A stretch of DNA of 64,000 nt from an uncultured Oscillospiraceae bacterium (GTDB lineage: Bacteria; Bacillota; Clostridia; Oscillospirales; Oscillospiraceae), in the NCBI GenBank assembly GCA_934630495.1, contig CAKTVW010000001.1:40276-104275 (forward strand), written 5' to 3'. Positions 16,410 through 24,067 of the stretch are shown here, one piece after another (position 1 is the first letter of the stretch; each line of letters starts with the position of its first letter). A model generated the notes under the pieces. That model was not told where the DNA came from. It saw only the letters and a program-made list of their open reading frames with translations, and searched no databases. A program made the position numbers and the translations under genes.

Positions 16410-17717
16410 CTAATCCAAAAGCTTCCGCTTATCGATCACGCGCACCGCCTTGCCCTCCGAACGCGGGATGGCATTCGGCTCAAGCAACGTGACCTTCGCG
16501 TTGATGCCCAAAAGTGTTTTCAGGGCGGCGGCAAGCTCTCTCGAGCGCTGCGACAGCCCGCGCACGGTGTCGGAGAACACCTCGCTGCTGATCTCGACCT
16601 GTACCTCGATGCTGTCAAAATTGTTGGCGCGGTCGACCACGATCTGATAGTTGGCAGAATAGCCCTGCTCGATCAGCACCGTTTCGATCTGCGACGGGAA
16701 AACATTGACGCCGCGAATAATAAGCATATCGTCCGTGCGGCCTCTGGGCTTCGTCATTTTTACAAGCGTCCGGCCGCAGGCGCATTTCCCGCAGTGGATC
16801 ACGCCGATATCGCGCGTCCGGTAGCGCAGGATCGGGAACGCCTCCTTCGTGATGCAGGTAAAGACCAGCTCGCCCTGCTCCCCCTCCGGGAGCACCTCGC
16901 CGGTGTCCGGGTCGATCACTTCAACGATGAAATGGTCCTCGTTGATGTGCATTCCGGTCTGCTCGGAGCATTCAAAGCCGACGCCGGGGCCGATCACCTC
17001 CGTAAGACCGTAAATATCAAACGCCTTGATGCCGAGCTGCTCCTCGATCTGGCGGCGCATCTCGTTCGTCCAAGGCTCCGCGCCGAAAATACCGGCCTTG
17101 AGCTTGATGTCGTCCTTGGTAAAGCCGCTGTCATGCAGCACCTCGGCGATGTGCAGCGCGTAGGACGGCGTACAGCAGAGGATCGTCGAGCCGAAGTCGC
17201 GCAAAATGGTGATCTGCCGCTGTGTATTGCCGCTGGATACCGGCACAGTCGTCGCGCCGAGCCGCATTGCGCCGCCGTCAACTCCCAGCCCGCCCGTAAA
17301 CAGGCCGTAGCCGTAGGAAACGTGAACGATATCGTCCGCCGTGCAGCCTGCGGCCGTCAGCGCGCGGGCGCAGCAGTCGTTCCAGACCGCAAGGTCGTTT
17401 TTTGTGTACCCCACGACGATCTGCTTGCCCGTCGTTCCGCTGGACGCGTGCAGACGCACAACGTCCTTCATCGGCACGGCAAACAGGCCGTAGGGGTAGG
17501 TATCGCGAAGATCCTGCTTATAGCTGAAGGGCAGCTTGTGCAGATCGTCCGTCGAACGGATGTCCTCCGGGCGAACGCCTGCTCTTTGCATTTTTTTCCG
17601 ATAGAACGGGATGTTCTCGTAGACGCGCTTTACCGTCGCCGCAAGGCGTTCGCTTTGCAGCGCGCGAATTGTCTCCCGAGAAGCGGTTTCGATTTCCGGT
17701 TGATAATATTTTTCCAT
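16410..17717 (-). CDS. paaK: Phenylacetate-CoA ligase
   Basis: A 435-residue AMP-forming ligase of the PaaK family that activates phenylacetate or related aryl acids to CoA thioesters. The P-loop is LHASSGTTGKQIVVGY, the adenine/acyl pocket motif is FDIYGLTEVIGPGVGFEC, and the hinge region is RTRDIGVIHCGKCACGRTL, with the PaaK-specific Cys cluster and the C-terminal LEPNAIPRSEGKAVRVID. Located between iorB and the ACT gene. Its partner IorAB would reduce the product to an arylpyruvate, or form it by oxidation of one. Confidence 0.95.
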   Translation of the reverse strand: MEKYYQPEIETASRETIRALQSERLAATVKRVYENIPFYRKKMQRAGVRPEDIRSTDDLHKLPFSYKQDLRDTYPYGLFAVPMKDVVRLHASSGTTGKQIVVGYTKNDLAVWNDCCARALTAAGCTADDIVHVSYGYGLFTGGLGVDGGAMRLGATTVPVSSGNTQRQITILRDFGSTILCCTPSYALHIAEVLHDSGFTKDDIKLKAGIFGAEPWTNEMRRQIEEQLGIKAFDIYGLTEVIGPGVGFECSEQTGMHINEDHFIVEVIDPDTGEVLPEGEQGELVFTCITKEAFPILRYRTRDIGVIHCGKCACGRTLVKMTKPRGRTDDMLIIRGVNVFPSQIETVLIEQGYSANYQIVVDRANNFDSIEVQVEISSEVFSDTVRGLSQRSRELAAALKTLLGINAKVTLLEPNAIPRSEGKAVRVIDKRKLLD

Positions 17718-17723
17718 AAAATT

Positions 17724-18290
17724 CTAAGCTTCAGCTCCCAAAAGAAAGGCCTTTTTGTTCATTTCAAGAAATTTTTCGGGAACACTGGCCTCGATCGCGG
17801 CCATCCATTCCTCGCGGGTAAAGTCAAAGTAGCGCGACAGTCGTCCCATCAGCACCAGATTGACGGCCTTGGAGGAGCCGGCCTGCTCCGCAAGGGAGAG
17901 CGCGTCGAGCGCGTCGACGGAGAAACCGCTTTCCCGCATTTTTTCGACGAGTGCATCGGGATACGCCACAGCGCCCGTAATGACCGGCATCGGATTGATC
18001 TGCTGTGTGTTGGTGACGATCCTGCCGTCCGCTTTCAGGAACCTCGTCCACCGCGCCGCCTCGAGAAGCTCAAAGGAGACGATAAAATCGGCCTCGCCCT
18101 CGTCAATGACAGGCGAACAGACGCGCTCTCCGAAGCGCACATAGGTCACGACGCTGCCGCCGCGCTGGCTCATGCCGTGCACCTCGGAAACCTTAACATC
18201 ATAATTTTCAGTCAGCAGCAATCGGCCGAGGAGCTTGCTGGCAAGCAGGCTTCCCTGTCCGCCGACGCCGACGATCATAATGTTTTTCAT
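17724..18290 (-). CDS. iorB: Indolepyruvate:ferredoxin oxidoreductase, beta subunit
   Basis: A 188-residue gamma-type subunit of the 2-oxoacid:ferredoxin oxidoreductase family, opening MKNIMIVGVGGQGSLLASKLLG with the GxGGQG motif and SEVHGMSQRGGSV. It pairs with IorA to interconvert arylpyruvate + CoA and arylacetyl-CoA + CO2 with ferredoxin. I start it at the ATG at 18290, which overlaps the iorA stop by 4 bp; the open frame extends upstream only as an artefact. Confidence 0.96.
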   Translation of the reverse strand: MKNIMIVGVGGQGSLLASKLLGRLLLTENYDVKVSEVHGMSQRGGSVVTYVRFGERVCSPVIDEGEADFIVSFELLEAARWTRFLKADGRIVTNTQQINPMPVITGAVAYPDALVEKMRESGFSVDALDALSLAEQAGSSKAVNLVLMGRLSRYFDFTREEWMAAIEASVPEKFLEMNKKAFLLGAEA

Positions 18291-20026
18291 GCTTCTCCCT
18301 CCTGCAATGCGCCGAATTTGCAGAGCTGACGGCAAACGCCGCAGCCCGTGCAGAGCGTCGTGTCGATCTGTACCCGGTCGTCCTTCATGCTGATGGCGGG
18401 ACAGCCGATCTTCATACACATTTTGCAGCCGACGCAGTGCTCCGTTTCGGTTTTCAGAGGCTTTTTGTGCTTGACGTATTTCAGCAGCGCACACGGCCTG
18501 CGGGAAATAATCACGGAGGCCTCCGGCGCGGCAAGCTCCTCGCGAAGCGCCGTCTCGCACTGCGCAAGGTCGTAGGGATCGACCACGCGGACGCGCCCGA
18601 TGCCGAGCGCGTGGCACAGCGCCTCCAGATCGACCTTCGCCGCCGGGTCGCCCTTGAGATTGAAGCCCGTCGTCGGATTCTGCTGGTGGCCGGTCATACC
18701 GGTAATGGAATTGTCGAGAATAATGACGGTGCTGTGCGAATCGTTATACGCAATGTTGACCAGTCCGGTCATGCCGGAGTGCATAAAGGTAGAATCGCCG
18801 ATCACGGCCACGGTCTTTCCTGCCGTGGCATTGTCATTGGCCTTGTTGAAGCCGTGGATACCGGAGACGGATGCGCCCATGCAGATCACGCTGTCGACGG
18901 CATTGAGCGGCGCGACCGCGCCGAGGGTATAACAGCCGATATCGCCGATAACGGTCAGCTTGAGCTTGGACAGGACATAGTAAAGGCCGCGATGCGGACA
19001 GCCGGCGCACATGACCGGCGGACGCGCGGGGATCGGCTCGTCGAGTGCCTTCCCCTGCGGCACGGCAAGGCCCAGTCCCGAGGCAACAAGGTTCTGCGAC
19101 AGCTCGCCGATGTTGGAAAAGCGGTTTTTCCCTTCGACATGCAGTCCGATGGACTTGCAGAAATCCTCAATGAAGCCGTCAAGCTCTTCCACGACGACGA
19201 CCGTTTCATAGGCCGCCGCAAAATCGGACAGCAGCTTTACCGGCAGCGGCCACACCATGCCGAGCTTTAACACGCCGACCTCCTCGCCGCAGACCTCGCG
19301 CACATACTGATAGCTCGTGCTGGATGTAATGATCCCGAGCTTATGCGACTTGCCCTCCTCCACGCGGTTGCAGGGCGCAGTCTCGGCAAATTCGGCCAGT
19401 TTTTTCAGCCGCTCCTCCACGACGGGGTGGCGTTTTTTCGCGAAGCCCGGCATCATGATATATTTCTGCGGCTGCTTTTCGTAGGGCTTTTGCGCCGGGA
19501 GGACACGCTCGGACGTCTCGATCACGCTCTGAGAGTGCGCGACGCGCGTACACATTTTATACAGCACCGGCGTGTCAAAGCGCTCGGAGATCTCATAGGC
19601 CAGCTTCGCAAAGGCCAGCGCCTCGGCCGAATCCGACGGCTCCAGCATCGGCAGCTTGGCAGCCTTGGCATAATTGCGGGAATCCTGCTCGTTCTGAGAG
19701 CTGTGCATCCCGGCGTCGTCGGCCACGCCGATAATCATGCCCGCGTTCACGCCGGTATAGGCGATGGTAAACATCGGGTCGGCGGCGACGTTCAGTCCGA
19801 CGTGCTTCATTCCGCAGAAGCTGCGCTTTCCCGCAAGCGACGCGCCGAAGGCCGCTTCCACCGCGACCTTTTCATTCGGCGCCCACTCCGCATAGATTTC
19901 GGGGTATTTTGCCGCGCACTCGGTGATCTCGGTGCTCGGCGTGCCGGGGTAGCTGGAAACGAAACTGCAGCCCGCCTCATAGAGTCCGCGCGCGGCGGCT
20001 TCGTTTCCGAGAGATAGTTTTTTCAT
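18287..20026 (-). CDS. iorA: Indolepyruvate:ferredoxin oxidoreductase, alpha subunit
   Basis: A 579-residue catalytic subunit. The N-terminal half carries GNEAAARGLYEAGCSFVSSYPGTPSTE; the TPP-binding half has GDIGCYTLG and GDSTFMHSGMTGLVNIAYN; the C terminus carries two 4Fe-4S clusters (CVGCKMCMKIGCP and CTGCGVCRQLCKFG). The reaction is reversible: oxidative in amino acid fermentation, reductive in synthesis of aromatic amino acids from arylacetates. The T-box ahead of the operon favours the synthetic direction here. Confidence 0.97.
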   Translation of the reverse strand: MKKLSLGNEAAARGLYEAGCSFVSSYPGTPSTEITECAAKYPEIYAEWAPNEKVAVEAAFGASLAGKRSFCGMKHVGLNVAADPMFTIAYTGVNAGMIIGVADDAGMHSSQNEQDSRNYAKAAKLPMLEPSDSAEALAFAKLAYEISERFDTPVLYKMCTRVAHSQSVIETSERVLPAQKPYEKQPQKYIMMPGFAKKRHPVVEERLKKLAEFAETAPCNRVEEGKSHKLGIITSSTSYQYVREVCGEEVGVLKLGMVWPLPVKLLSDFAAAYETVVVVEELDGFIEDFCKSIGLHVEGKNRFSNIGELSQNLVASGLGLAVPQGKALDEPIPARPPVMCAGCPHRGLYYVLSKLKLTVIGDIGCYTLGAVAPLNAVDSVICMGASVSGIHGFNKANDNATAGKTVAVIGDSTFMHSGMTGLVNIAYNDSHSTVIILDNSITGMTGHQQNPTTGFNLKGDPAAKVDLEALCHALGIGRVRVVDPYDLAQCETALREELAAPEASVIISRRPCALLKYVKHKKPLKTETEHCVGCKMCMKIGCPAISMKDDRVQIDTTLCTGCGVCRQLCKFGALQEGEA

Positions 20027-20047
20027 ACTTACGGCCTCACATAATCA

Positions 20048-21643
20048 TCAGGAATCGCCCAACGCTTTCGTAACGGGCACGGAAATTTTTTCGTTATAGC
20101 AGGAGAACATCCGATCGACGGCGGCCTTGTCCGAGACGCGCGTCAGCAGCGATACGATCGGAACGAGGACCAATCCGAGGAGCATAGCAAACGAGCCGGA
20201 ATGGATTGAGGTCTTGAACAGCATATTATCCAAGAAGTCCACGCCGAAGGAGAAGCCTGCCACGGACTTGACGAGCTGAACGAGCGAGAGCACGACGCCG
20301 ACGGCAAAGCTTGTCCAGCAGGCGGCGCGGGTCGTGCGCTTCCAGAACAGGCCGTACAGAAACGGCGCGAGGAAGGCACCGGCAAGCGCGCCCCAAGAAA
20401 CACCCATGAGCTGCGCGATGAACATTACGTTTGATCTTGCCTGAACGATCGCGATCACGGCGGATACGACGATAAAGAACGCGACGAACAGGCGCATGAT
20501 AAGCATTTTTTTACGCTCGGAGAGCGGTTTTTTCGCGGCCGGGACGATCAGGTCCAGCGTGATCGTCGAGCCGGAGGTCAGCACCAGCGACGAGAGCGTA
20601 GACATCGACGCCGAGAGGACGAGCACAAGGACGACACCGATCAGTGCGGGCGCAAGCCCCGAGAGCATCGTGGGAATAATGCTGTCGAAAACGGGCGTAA
20701 CACCGTCGGCCTGATAGGTCACGCTGTCGGAAAACAGGCGTCCGAAGCCGCCGAGGAAGTAGCAGCCGCCCGCAACGATGATAGCAAAGACAGTGGAAAT
20801 GACCGTGCCCTTTTTAATGGAATCCTCATCCTTGATGGCATAGAATTTTCCGACCATCTGCGGAAGGCCCCATGTGCCGAGGGACGTTAGGATCACGACA
20901 AACGCAAGAAACAGCGGGTCCGCGCCGAGGAAGGAGGTAAACGCGCCGAGCTGCTGCGTACCGCCGGATGCGGCAGTGCTCTCGACCTGAGAAAGCTTTG
21001 CGATCGCTTCCGTAAGGCCGCCCTGTCCCTTCAGAACGGCGGCGATCACGGCAATAATGCCGACGATCATGATAATGCCCTGAATGAAATCGTTGATCGC
21101 AGTGGCCATGTAACCGCCGACGATCACATAAATTCCCGTCAGGACCGCCATGACGATCACGCACCAGGCGTAATCGATCGTCGGGAACGCCATGGTAAAC
21201 AGGCGGGAAAGGCCGTTAAAGAGAGACGCCGTATAGGGGATCAGAAACACGAACACGATGATCGCCGCGACGACCTTGAGCGCGTTGGATCGGAAACGAA
21301 GGCCGAAAAAGTCGGGCATCGTGCGCGAATTGAGGTGCTGGGTCATGATGCGCGTGCGTCTGCCGAGGATGGCCCAAGGGAGCAGCGAGCCGATAAAGGC
21401 GTTGCCCAAGCCGACCCATGTAGAAGCCATACCGAAGCGCCAGCCGAACTGACCGGCATAGCCGACAAAAATGACGGCGGAGAAGTACGAGGTTCCGAAG
21501 GCAAAGGCGGTCAGCCAAGGGCCGACGGAGCGCCCGCCGAGGACAAAGCCGTTTACATCGGTCGCATGGCGGCGGGAGTATAGCCCGACGCCGAGGATTA
21601 AGGCAAAAAAGCCTATCAGCATTATAACAATAATCGGATTCAT
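20048..21643 (-). CDS. Sodium:solute symporter (SSS family)
   Basis: A 531-residue transporter with about 13 helices, related to PutP/PanF. The segment GGRSVGPWLTAFAFGTSYFSA and the LGTWGLPQMVGKFYAIKDE block are typical. Lying between the acyl-CoA ligase and iorA in one operon, it probably imports the operon's carboxylic acid substrate, such as an arylacetate; that is inference from position. AAAGGAG precedes the ATG. Confidence 0.93.
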   Translation of the reverse strand: MNPIIVIMLIGFFALILGVGLYSRRHATDVNGFVLGGRSVGPWLTAFAFGTSYFSAVIFVGYAGQFGWRFGMASTWVGLGNAFIGSLLPWAILGRRTRIMTQHLNSRTMPDFFGLRFRSNALKVVAAIIVFVFLIPYTASLFNGLSRLFTMAFPTIDYAWCVIVMAVLTGIYVIVGGYMATAINDFIQGIIMIVGIIAVIAAVLKGQGGLTEAIAKLSQVESTAASGGTQQLGAFTSFLGADPLFLAFVVILTSLGTWGLPQMVGKFYAIKDEDSIKKGTVISTVFAIIVAGGCYFLGGFGRLFSDSVTYQADGVTPVFDSIIPTMLSGLAPALIGVVLVLVLSASMSTLSSLVLTSGSTITLDLIVPAAKKPLSERKKMLIMRLFVAFFIVVSAVIAIVQARSNVMFIAQLMGVSWGALAGAFLAPFLYGLFWKRTTRAACWTSFAVGVVLSLVQLVKSVAGFSFGVDFLDNMLFKTSIHSGSFAMLLGLVLVPIVSLLTRVSDKAAVDRMFSCYNEKISVPVTKALGDS

Positions 21644-21667
21644 TGTAAACTCCTTTGTTTTTCTGTA

Positions 21668-23305
21668 TTATTCGGTCGACTGCGTTTCGACCAGCCGGAC
21701 CGCGCGATACCGTTCGCGAAGAACGGGCTTTTCGATTTTTCCGGTCGGATTACGCGGGATCCGGTCGAAAATGACCTTGCGCGGCCGCTTATACCGCGGC
21801 AGCGCCGTGCAGAACTCGTTGATCTCGTCGACCGTGGCCTCCGCACCGTCCTTCAATTCAATGATCGCCGCCGCAATCTCGCCCAGCCGCTTATCCGGCA
21901 GACCGATGACCGCAACGTCCTTGATCTTGTCATTGCCGCGCAGGAAATCTTCGATCTGAACCGGATAGAGGTTTTCGCCGCCGGAAATGACGACGTCCTT
22001 TTTGCGGTCGACCAGATAAATAAAGCCCTCGGGGTCCTCCATGGCCATATCGCCCGTATAAAGCCAGCCGTCCTTCAGGACCTCCTGCGTCGCTTCCTCG
22101 TTTTTATAGTAGCAGAGCATGACGCCCGGCCCGCGGACGATCAGCTCGCCGACGTCGCCGCGCCGAACGGGCATTCCCTGCTCGTCGACGATCTTCGCCT
22201 CCCAGCCGAAGCCGGGCTTTCCGATCGCGCCGACCTTGCGGATGTTTTCCACGCCGAGATGCACGCAGCCCGGACCGATGGATTCCGAAAGGCCATAGTT
22301 GGTATCATACAGATGGTGCGGAAAATACTTCTGCCAACGGTGGATCAGGCTGGGCGGGACGGGCTGTGCGCCGATATGCATCAGCCGCCACTGCTCGAGC
22401 AGATAATGCTCAAGCTGCACACGTCCGGATTCGATCGCATCAAGAAGATCCTGTGCCCAAGGCACCAGCAGCCAGACGATCGTGCATTTTTCCTCCGTTA
22501 CGGTGCGAAGGATCCATTCGGGCTTCACGCCCCGCAGCAGCACCGCGCGGCTTGCGGAGATCAGGCTGCCGAACCAGTGCATTTTCGCGCCCGTATGATA
22601 GAGCGGCGGGATGCAGAGGAATACGTCGTCGCGCGTCTGTCCGTGGTGCTTCTGCTCAGTGATCGCGGAATTGATCAGCGCATGGTGATTGTGCAGGATC
22701 GCCTTGGGAAAGCCCGTCGTTCCCGAGGAAAAATAGATCGCGGCATGATCCTCCTCCGTCAGCGCCACGGGAGGCGCGGTACGGGAACAGTAATTGACCA
22801 GCTCCAGATAGGATTCGGCAAAGGCGGGGACCTGCTTGCCGACATAGAAGAAGGTCTTGACCTTTTTCAGCAGCGGAACGATCGGCTCGACGCGCTCGGT
22901 AAATTCCGGGCCGAACACCAAAACCTCAACGTCCGCAAGATCAAGGCAGTAATCGATCTCCTCGCCGGAATATCGGAAATTCAGCGGCACGGCAATACAG
23001 CCGGCCTTGAGGATGCCGAAATAGATCGGAAGCCATTCCAGACAGTTCATCAGAAGAATACCGACCTTCTGCCCCTTTTTGAACCCGCGGCTGAGCAGCA
23101 GATTCGCAAAGCGGTTCGCTTTTTTATCGAACTGTCCCCATGTGATCTCTCTGCGGTACGGAAGATCGGGACGCGTATTTTCTATCAGGCTGAACTCGCG
23201 CCATGTTTTTGCGCGGTCGCGCTCCTCCGACGGGTTGATCTCGACCAAGGCCGTTTCCTCTCCGTAGAGTCGTGCGTTTCTCTCCAGCAGCTCCGTAATA
23301 ACCAT
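21668..23305 (-). CDS. AMP-forming acyl/aryl-CoA ligase, first gene of the T-box operon
   Basis: A 545-residue class I adenylate-forming enzyme. P-loop YFSSGTTGFPKAI, A5 motif DTNYGLSESIGPGCVH, TGD in GWLYTGDMAMEDPEGF, and the C-terminal lysine motif PRNPTGKIEKPVLR are all present, so it should be active. It resembles fatty/aryl acid ligases without a clear substrate class. The ATG at 23305 has AGAAGGAG upstream and lies just after the T-box terminator; the frame continues upstream through the leader but is not coding. Having a second ligase beside PaaK is notable. Confidence 0.93.
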   Translation of the reverse strand: MVITELLERNARLYGEETALVEINPSEERDRAKTWREFSLIENTRPDLPYRREITWGQFDKKANRFANLLLSRGFKKGQKVGILLMNCLEWLPIYFGILKAGCIAVPLNFRYSGEEIDYCLDLADVEVLVFGPEFTERVEPIVPLLKKVKTFFYVGKQVPAFAESYLELVNYCSRTAPPVALTEEDHAAIYFSSGTTGFPKAILHNHHALINSAITEQKHHGQTRDDVFLCIPPLYHTGAKMHWFGSLISASRAVLLRGVKPEWILRTVTEEKCTIVWLLVPWAQDLLDAIESGRVQLEHYLLEQWRLMHIGAQPVPPSLIHRWQKYFPHHLYDTNYGLSESIGPGCVHLGVENIRKVGAIGKPGFGWEAKIVDEQGMPVRRGDVGELIVRGPGVMLCYYKNEEATQEVLKDGWLYTGDMAMEDPEGFIYLVDRKKDVVISGGENLYPVQIEDFLRGNDKIKDVAVIGLPDKRLGEIAAAIIELKDGAEATVDEINEFCTALPRYKRPRKVIFDRIPRNPTGKIEKPVLRERYRAVRLVETQSTE

Positions 23306-23332
23306 GATGTTTCTCCTTCTGTAAATAAAAAA

Positions 23333-23580
23333 TCGTCCCCTGCAATGATGCAGAGGACGAGAAAATCCCGTGGTACCACCTCTATTGGGTCTCAGCGGAT
23401 CCAAGCAGATCCTGCGCGGTAACGGGCGCGTCCGTCTTCTCCTACTTTGGAATGCCCCGTTTCGGAAAAGCCGCTCGGAAAGGTATTCGCGGATCGCGCT
23501 GTCACTGCCTCGCACCAAGCGGCAGCTCTCTGAGACGCGGACGATACGCTACTTATTTTCGTCATTGCGTTGTCTTATTG
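23333..23580 (-). promoter_or_regulatory. T-box leader, probable tyrosine (UAC) specifier
   Basis: On the minus strand the leader has an AGUA-type stem I loop, the AG-rich distal loop (CAGAGAG ... GCTTGGTGCGA), a specifier loop reading GAAUACC (UAC at 23485-23483), the T-box AGAGGTGGTACCACGG within 23386-23367, and a terminator stem at 23360-23333 followed by TTTTTT. Helices on both sides of the specifier loop pair (GCGUAUCG with CGAUCCGC; GAAA with UUUC). The T-box UGGU demands discriminator A73, which fits tRNA-Tyr and excludes Asn, Glu or Thr readings. Read-through is expected when tRNA-Tyr is uncharged. The base after UAC is C, not the usual purine. Confidence 0.9.
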
Positions 23581-23585
23581 GCGCT

Positions 23586-23614
23586 ACTTTACCACTTTTA
23601 ATCGCTAAAGTCAA
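23586..23614 (-). promoter_or_regulatory. Promoter of the T-box operon
   Basis: On the minus strand: TTGACT (23614-23609), 17-bp spacer, TAAAGT (23591-23586). Transcription would start near 23580, so stem I begins almost at the 5' end. Confidence 0.85.
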
Positions 23615-23662
23615 GCCCTTTTTTACATTTTTTTCACGCAGCGTGCGGCAAATCTCTTTTTT

Positions 23663-24067
23663 CTATTTTGCGGGCACTGCAAACCCGTTCATGCCTGCAT
23701 GGGCGACCTGCGTGCCCAGCTCGTCGCGCAGCTCCACGGTGTAGAGTGTGGTCGTGCGTCCGTGCTTGACGCAGTGCGCCTCGGCGATCAGCGTGCTGCC
23801 CTTTGCCGGAGCAAGGTAGGTGATATCGCCGTGAAGGGTGATGATGTTCTTATCCGTCGCGCCGTAATTTGCCGCAACGGCGGAAGCAAAATCGGCAAGC
23901 GTGAAGATCGCGCCGCCCATAACCGTTCCGCGCGCGTTGCAGTGCCGTTCCTCGATCGGCATGGAGCACAGCGCGTAGCCCGGCGCGGCATCGTCGATCC
24001 GTATCCCGGCCTCCGCCGCGAAGCGGTCGTGTGAAAAGCTCTCACGGAGCTGCTGCAGTTCGTTCAT
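23663..24067 (-). CDS. PaaI-type hotdog thioesterase
   Basis: A 134-residue single hotdog-fold protein. The catalytic region NARGTVMGGAIFTLADFASAVAAN matches the PaaI signature N-x-x-G-x-x-HGG except that the His is Met. PaaI enzymes hydrolyse aryl-CoA thioesters. It lies just upstream of the T-box promoter on the same strand, so it could release CoA from arylacetyl-CoA, but it is transcribed separately with the sulfatase gene, whose end it overlaps by 26 bp. The first residues MNELQQLRESFSHDRFAAEAGI match relatives, supporting this start. Confidence 0.88.
   Translation of the reverse strand: MNELQQLRESFSHDRFAAEAGIRIDDAAPGYALCSMPIEERHCNARGTVMGGAIFTLADFASAVAANYGATDKNIITLHGDITYLAPAKGSTLIAEAHCVKHGRTTTLYTVELRDELGTQVAHAGMNGFAVPAK

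Noticed and set aside
23306..23518. N-terminal extension of the acyl-CoA ligase through the leader
   Set aside because: The interval is the T-box RNA with its terminator; the ATG at 23305 has the ribosome site.
23333..23580. Alternative specifiers (AAU, ACC, GAA)
   Set aside because: The T-box UGGU needs discriminator base A73, which does not fit tRNA-Asn, tRNA-Thr or tRNA-Glu, whereas tRNA-Tyr fits and the helices place UAC in the loop.
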